Below are positions 6,959-10,361 of a stretch of DNA of 10,361 bases, piece by piece. Location of the stretch: contig JAPOIQ010000018.1 of assembly GCA_029978815.1 (NCBI GenBank), forward strand, positions 1 to 10,361, in the 5' to 3' direction. The notes beneath the pieces are model-generated. The model ran no database searches and was not told the DNA's origin. It saw only the letters and a list, made by a program, of their open reading frames with translations. The first letter of the stretch is position 1. Each line of letters opens with the position of its first letter. This DNA is from a bacterium. GTDB lineage: Bacteria; Actinomycetota; Acidimicrobiia; Acidimicrobiales; Ilumatobacteraceae. The translations under genes were made by a program, and so were the position numbers.

Positions 6959-7733
6959 TCAACGATGTCACAAGTTCGGCGAGCGCAAGCGCGCCGAGTT
7001 CACCGCTCCAGCGTCCTCGGACAAGTCCGCTTTCATCGATGAGCACCATGAACGGGAACCCCGTCACGCCGAAGGCTTCTGCAGCGATAAACGATGATCT
7101 GCTGCTATCGAATGCGTCCGCCATGATCTCGTAGCTCCAGTCCTTCTCCTCGAGCCAACGCTCCGGGGGAAAGTTTGGTCGCTGAGGGGAAACCGCCGTA
7201 CTCACTCCAACGACTCGAAGACCGTCAGGCCATGCATCGGCATCACGGATCCGATTGATTTCTGGAATTTCGTTATTGCAGTGGGGGCACCAATGCGCGA
7301 GAAACACGACCAGTGTTGCTGTTCCATCGGTCGACCGAACCGCCACCGTGTTTCCCTCAAAGTCCTCCCCAATAATCGACGGTATCGACCCGCCGACCGC
7401 TTCGTCGCTGTGAGTGTCAACAAGAAATGGCAGAGGATTTCCGCTCACTGCAACAGGGCGGACTTGCCCTTCGAACTCATCAGGAAAGTCAACAATTTCA
7501 GCGACCTCATCTGGGTTGACGATCTGCTCGTCGGGCGAAGAATCCAGTGAGTCGTCCTGTTGAACATCATCAACCGCAGTCGTGGTCGGTTCATCAGAAA
7601 GATCTGCATCGAATTGTTCCGACTCACCGATCGCCGTTGTCGCAGGCGCTTCAGTTTCTAGTTTGACAACAACTTCAGACGAGCATGCAGTTGCAAAGAG
7701 TCCGGCGGCAATGATCGCAGCAACGAACTTCAC
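6936..7733 (-). CDS. TlpA-like thioredoxin-fold lipoprotein with CPHC active site
   Basis: The 265-aa protein starts at GTG (7731-7733). It has a lipoprotein signal peptide with lipobox ATAC (Cys17), so it is probably tethered to the outer face of the membrane. Residues 21-95 form an acidic, Thr/Asp/Glu-rich spacer with no fold signature. From about residue 115 a redoxin/TlpA domain follows: VVFLAHWCPHCNNEIPEI (Cys149, Cys152) and the cis-proline loop GVTGFPFMVLID (Pro227). TlpA and ResA reductases usually carry a C-x-P-C site, whereas CPHC is the DsbA oxidase dipeptide. The stop of the upstream dsbB gene overlaps this start by 4 nt (GTGA), which supports a redox pair. The likely role is extracytoplasmic thiol oxidation or isomerisation; direction of electron flow is inferred. 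Its 3' end overlaps the convergent methyltransferase gene. Confidence 0.87.
   Translation of the reverse strand: MKFVAAIIAAGLFATACSSEVVVKLETEAPATTAIGESEQFDADLSDEPTTTAVDDVQQDDSLDSSPDEQIVNPDEVAEIVDFPDEFEGQVRPVAVSGNPLPFLVDTHSDEAVGGSIPSIIGEDFEGNTVAVRSTDGTATLVVFLAHWCPHCNNEIPEINRIRDADAWPDGLRVVGVSTAVSPQRPNFPPERWLEEKDWSYEIMADAFDSSRSSFIAAEAFGVTGFPFMVLIDESGLVRGRWSGELGALALAELVTSLINPPADV
6973..7000. terminator. Imperfect hairpin just after the methyltransferase stop
   Basis: Bases 6973-6981 can pair with 6992-7000 (core TCGGCG with CGCCGA, outer pairs including two G-U wobbles). After one mismatch, two more pairs close a small loop. The hairpin begins 15 nt after the methyltransferase stop and lies within the 3' coding part of the opposite gene. 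There is no T-run. It could mark the 3' end of the five-gene transcript, but the Ala-Leu-rich codons of the opposite gene could also produce it by chance. Confidence 0.25.
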
Positions 7734-8239
7734 TCTTCGACACGCTCCGGAATTGCGTTCACGATGATGAGGGCGAGAAATCCAATAAGTGCCATTCCCG
7801 CAAGAGTGAGAAAGCCAAAGGAACGGAACCAGATATCAGTGCATGAGGGACCAGTTGCTGCACAGGAACCTGTGTCGAGAGCCGGCCGCCATTCGATGAG
7901 GTAGTGCCAAGCCGAAATGCACGCCCCGATCGCAGCAATCGGCAAGACATACAGTCGCGCTCCTGCATCGCGACGGATGAATGAGACCAGTCCGATCATT
8001 GCGATTGGGTACATCGCAATTCGTTGAAACCAACAGAATCGACAGGGAATGTAGTTCGCAATCTCCGAGAAGTACAACGAACCGAGCATTGCCCCACCCG
8101 CAATGCACAACGTCATCGTCGCCCGAAATTCTCGTACGGCGTTCAAGACCTTCTCTTGACCTGTAGCCCAACTCACCGCAATGACAACTGCCGCAATCGC
8201 AACAATCACCGCAAGTGTCGCTGACAAGGTCTCGACCAT
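7730..8239 (-). CDS. dsbB: Disulfide bond formation protein DsbB/BdbC family
   Basis: This integral membrane quinone-coupled oxidase recharges extracytoplasmic thioredoxin-like proteins. With the start at 8237-8239 it is 169 aa. I see five hydrophobic segments (about 5-24, 41-60, 72-88, 95-114, 141-162). The first cysteine pair is in IPCRFCWFQRIAMYP (Cys66, Cys69), matching the BdbC-type signature, and the second is Cys126 and Cys133 in the loop before the last segment. One more N-terminal segment is present than in the four-helix E. coli DsbB. An upstream in-frame ATG at 8278 would add 13 residues. I prefer the downstream ATG because GAGGT lies 7 nt before it, while a -10-like TATACA sits only 1 nt before the upstream ATG. 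The stop overlaps the GTG of the CPHC lipoprotein, its probable partner. Confidence 0.88.
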   Translation of the reverse strand: MVETLSATLAVIVAIAAVVIAVSWATGQEKVLNAVREFRATMTLCIAGGAMLGSLYFSEIANYIPCRFCWFQRIAMYPIAMIGLVSFIRRDAGARLYVLPIAAIGACISAWHYLIEWRPALDTGSCAATGPSCTDIWFRSFGFLTLAGMALIGFLALIIVNAIPERVEE

Positions 8240-8241
8240 GT

Positions 8242-8250
8242 CGGTGACCT
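8242..8250 (-). promoter_or_regulatory. Ribosome-binding site deciding the dsbB start
   Basis: The minus strand reads GAGGT (8247-8251 region) followed by 7 nt and ATG (8237-8239). It is the clearest Shine-Dalgarno in the window, where most genes lack one. It favours this ATG over the in-frame ATG 39 nt upstream. Confidence 0.45.
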
Positions 8251-8279
8251 CATACTTCGTTAGCGCAACGACTGACATC

Positions 8280-8285
8280 TGTATA
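8280..8285 (-). promoter_or_regulatory. Putative -10 box for the dsbB-lipoprotein pair
   Basis: On the minus strand TATACA lies 40 nt upstream of the preferred dsbB ATG, giving a predicted leader of about 30-35 nt that contains the GAGGT ribosome-binding site. No good -35 is seen at 17 nt spacing. If the ATG at 8278 were used instead, this box would be too close for a transcript to include it. Confidence 0.35.
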
Positions 8286-8324
8286 GTCTGCCGGTTTCGT
8301 CGGGCACGCGCAGTTTGTAGCGAG

Positions 8325-8330
8325 TAGAAT
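8325..8330 (+). promoter_or_regulatory. Putative -10 box for the DUF2510 gene (leaderless type)
   Basis: TAGAAT, close to the TATAAT consensus, ends exactly 7 nt before the ATG at 8338. A transcript from it would begin at the start codon. No clear -35 element is present. The spacing matches the thiolase and ccr upstream regions. Confidence 0.5.
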
Positions 8331-8337
8331 TTCGTCC

Positions 8338-8760
8338 ATGCTCGAGTTCAAAACGATAAGCGTTTCCTCTTACGAGGCGTCGAATCTTTCTGCGGAACTC
8401 CAACAAGCCTCATCTGATGGATGGTCGGTCGTTTCAATCGTGAACGCAGGTTCCGACATCGTCGCCTATCTCTCTCGGCCGATTTCCGAAGCGGGCGAGC
8501 AAACCGCTGCGCCGGCGGCCGAACCCGCTGACGCCGGAGAAGTTGGTTGGGGAATGCAGTCAGAGACTTCAGCCTCTGCCCCCGATGCCGCTGAAACATC
8601 AACGGCATCGTCATCATCCACTGCTGCGGCCTCAGCGGCTCCCGCCGGCTGGTATGCGGATCCTTCAGGTCGATTTGAACTCCGTTACTGGAACGGCGAC
8701 AAATGGACCGAGCACGTGTCACGAGCCGGACAGCAGTCAACTGACCCACCTGTTGCCTAA
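8338..8760 (+). CDS. Small DUF2510-domain protein with DUF4177-like N-terminus
   Basis: The 140-aa protein has three parts. Residues 1-48 look like a compact alpha/beta module (LEFKTISVSS..., a helix with LSAELQQASSDGWSVVSI, then a strand IVAYLSRP), similar to the DUF4177 pattern in which a helix and 'DGWxVVS' are followed by a hydrophobic strand. Residues 49-101 are a low-complexity Ala/Ser/Thr/Glu linker. Residues 102-130 are a DUF2510 motif, PAGWYADPSGRFELRYWNG followed by DKWTEHV, a short Trp-rich module common in actinobacterial membrane and secreted proteins whose function is unknown. There is no signal peptide or membrane segment, so a cytoplasmic location is likely. The gene lies 3 nt before the MBL-Rieske gene and probably shares its transcript. 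Its role is not known. Confidence 0.85.
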   Translation: MLEFKTISVSSYEASNLSAELQQASSDGWSVVSIVNAGSDIVAYLSRPISEAGEQTAAPAAEPADAGEVGWGMQSETSASAPDAAETSTASSSSTAAASAAPAGWYADPSGRFELRYWNGDKWTEHVSRAGQQSTDPPVA

Positions 8761-8763
8761 CCC

Positions 8764-10350
8764 GTGCTCGCAACTTCTCTCGGTCACGCTGGAATCCTCA
8801 TCGAATGTGAGGCAGGGTCGATTCTGTGTGACCCCTGGTTTGAACCTGCATTTCTAGGTTCGTGGTTTGTGTTCCCACGCAACGATCAACTTGATGAGCA
8901 ACTTCTCGATCGCATTGAAAACGCTGATTACCTCTATGTGTCTCACCTTCACGGCGATCATCACGATGCTCATTGGCTTCAACACCACCTGAGAAGAGAT
9001 ATCCCAATTCTGCTTCCCGATTACCCGACGTCTGAGCAGCGGCGCGAATTCGAGCAGATGGGTTTTTCGAACTTCATATCTACGGAAGATGGTGTCGAAC
9101 AGGTGCTTTGCGACGGGCTCACGATTGCGATCCACGTCGAGACCTCCATCACCGACGGCCCTGGAGGAGATTCAGCAATTGTGGTGAGCGACGGGAAGCA
9201 CCGCATCGTGAATCAAAATGATTGTCGCACTCATGATCTTGCCGCCCTGCGTTCGCACGGCCCCGTCGATCTGCACTGGCTCCAGTATTCAGGCGCGATT
9301 TGGTACCCCATGGTGTACGAACTCACCACTACCGAAATGGCTGAGTTATGTGCCGCGAAAGTTGAGAGCCAAGGCGCAAGAGCTCTGAAATACGTTGAAG
9401 CTCTCGATGCCCGTTGCGTTGTGCCCAGCGCTGGGCCACCAGCGTTTCTCGACGATGGGCTCTTTCATTTCAACATGATTTCTGGTGATGAGGCAAGCAT
9501 CTTCCCAGATCAGCGATGGTTCCTTGAACAGTTATCTCAGGCGGGTAAGAACGGCCTGCTTGCCATTCCTGGTTCGACAATTTCTGTGACCGATGATGAG
9601 ATCTCGGTCACCCACCCGATGCCTGAGCGTGACGTCGAGGCGATCTTCGACTACAAACGTTCGTACTTGCAGCGCTACCGCTCCGATTGGCAACCATGGC
9701 TCGACGACCTTCACCAGTCTTGGCAAAGAGAACCCACAGATCTCGTGGCGAGAGTTGCAGCATGGTGGGAGCCACTCTTGGCCAAAGCTCCAACTGTTTG
9801 TGAGCTCATTGGCGAACCGATCCTCATTCGGGGAACAAACGCTGACGGGTCGTCTGTCGAGATCTTTATCGATGTGCGCTCAAAGAAAGTGCTCGACGGG
9901 AGCACGATCGAGAATGCATCAAGTAAAGCTGGCTTTCGCTTCACCTTTCCTCGTGATCTCCTCGAGCTCACCGTCGATAACGGTGCAGTCGATTGGTCGA
10001 ATTCGCTCCTGCTCTCCTGCCGGTTCACTGCGTGGCGTAAAGGGCCGTACAACGAATACGTCTACAACTTGTTGAAGTCGCTCTCTGTAGAACGAATGAC
10101 CCGAACCGAAGCAGAAGCCCGGGCAAAGGTCGAGGCTTCAACCGCAAACATCGTCGAAGACGACGTTGAGGTCGGTGATTTCATTGTGCAGCGGCGCTGC
10201 CGGCACAGAAATGCGGATTTCTCAGTGTTCGGCGAGATTGATGGGGCCGACCTTGTTTGCACCTTGCATGGTTGGAGATTCGATACCGCAACCGGTCGCT
10301 GCCGGACGAGCGATGATCACCCGGTTCGGATCAGACGTCAGGGAACCTGA
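8764..10350 (+). CDS. Metallo-beta-lactamase-fold protein with C-terminal Rieske [2Fe-2S] domain (CMAH-like)
   Basis: The 528-aa protein begins at GTG 3 nt after the DUF2510 stop. Residues 1-240 form an MBL-fold domain of the UlaG/CMP-Neu5Ac-hydroxylase type: GHAGILIE, LCDPWFEPAFLGSW (21-34), the metal motif SHLHGDHHD (His61, His63, Asp65, His66) and VNQNDCRTHD (149-158). The middle (about 290-445) is a helical and beta region I cannot name. Residues 470-526 form a Rieske domain with Cys479-x-His481, 17 residues, Cys499-x2-His502, then HGWRFDTATGRC as in aromatic-ring-hydroxylase ferredoxins. All four cluster ligands are present. The combination implies a redox enzyme (monooxygenase- or hydroxylase-like) that needs external electron transfer. 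In vertebrate CMAH the Rieske domain is N-terminal; here it is C-terminal. There is no signal peptide, so it is cytoplasmic. The substrate is unknown, and no sialic-acid genes are nearby. Confidence 0.87.
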   Translation: MLATSLGHAGILIECEAGSILCDPWFEPAFLGSWFVFPRNDQLDEQLLDRIENADYLYVSHLHGDHHDAHWLQHHLRRDIPILLPDYPTSEQRREFEQMGFSNFISTEDGVEQVLCDGLTIAIHVETSITDGPGGDSAIVVSDGKHRIVNQNDCRTHDLAALRSHGPVDLHWLQYSGAIWYPMVYELTTTEMAELCAAKVESQGARALKYVEALDARCVVPSAGPPAFLDDGLFHFNMISGDEASIFPDQRWFLEQLSQAGKNGLLAIPGSTISVTDDEISVTHPMPERDVEAIFDYKRSYLQRYRSDWQPWLDDLHQSWQREPTDLVARVAAWWEPLLAKAPTVCELIGEPILIRGTNADGSSVEIFIDVRSKKVLDGSTIENASSKAGFRFTFPRDLLELTVDNGAVDWSNSLLLSCRFTAWRKGPYNEYVYNLLKSLSVERMTRTEAEARAKVEASTANIVEDDVEVGDFIVQRRCRHRNADFSVFGEIDGADLVCTLHGWRFDTATGRCRTSDDHPVRIRRQGT

Positions 10351-10361
10351 GGCGCTCACCA

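Noticed and set aside
6936..8239. Cytochrome c maturation (ResA/CcdA) pair
   Set aside because: The membrane partner has the DsbB/BdbC cysteine pattern, not CcdA, and no cytochrome c genes are nearby.
8348..8773. 141-codon antisense frame over the DUF2510 gene
   Set aside because: Very Arg-rich and motif-free; the forward frame has a clear DUF2510 domain and promoter-like sequence.
1..10361. CRISPR array, insertion sequence, phage or defence island
   Set aside because: No spaced direct repeats, transposase, integrase or terminal inverted repeats were seen; gene content and codon style look uniform.

Overview
The window is a dense stretch of bacterial chromosome with moderate GC. It most likely comes from an actinobacterium of the Acidimicrobiia type (Ilumatobacter-like). 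This placement is an inference from gene content: a DUF2510 protein (an actinobacterial hallmark), a crotonyl-CoA carboxylase/reductase with an epimerase, few Shine-Dalgarno sequences, and several start codons lying 6-7 nt after a TANNNT hexamer, as in leaderless transcripts. No mobile element, CRISPR array, tRNA or rRNA is visible, and no gap between genes reaches 300 bases.

Layout. (1) 1-846, + strand: the 3' end of dnaX followed 2 nt later by recR, a replication/recombination pair that lacks the usual ybaB between its members. (2) 897-2075, - strand: a thiolase, convergent with recR and divergent from ccr. (3) 2143-6958, + strand: a tightly packed run of five genes: ccr, a methylmalonyl/ethylmalonyl-CoA epimerase, a HAD phosphatase, a membrane-anchored GH18 glycosidase, and a SAM-dependent methyltransferase of the TRM13/GSTCD-like family. 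(4) 6936-8239, - strand: dsbB/bdbC and a TlpA-fold lipoprotein with a DsbA-like CPHC site, overlapping by 4 nt and probably an extracytoplasmic disulfide-forming pair. (5) 8338-10350, + strand: a small DUF2510 protein, then 3 nt later a metallo-beta-lactamase-fold protein with a C-terminal Rieske [2Fe-2S] domain, resembling CMP-Neu5Ac hydroxylase with its domains in the opposite order.

How the genes fit together. Thiolase, Ccr and epimerase are steps of the ethylmalonyl-CoA pathway (acetyl-CoA assimilation) and also touch C4/C5 acyl-CoA metabolism. The 67-nt gap between the divergent thiolase and ccr genes holds a perfect 14-bp palindrome, TTACCGGCCGGTAA, that overlaps a putative ccr -10 box. 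It is the best candidate for an unrecorded regulatory switch here. The HAD, GH18 and methyltransferase genes probably share the ccr transcript, but their sequences do not link them to the pathway.

The most unusual items are the palindromic operator, the MBL-Rieske fusion with its small DUF2510 partner, and the CPHC TlpA/DsbB pair. I see no clear evidence of a completely new multi-gene system. Most of the window is recognisable core and central-metabolism content.
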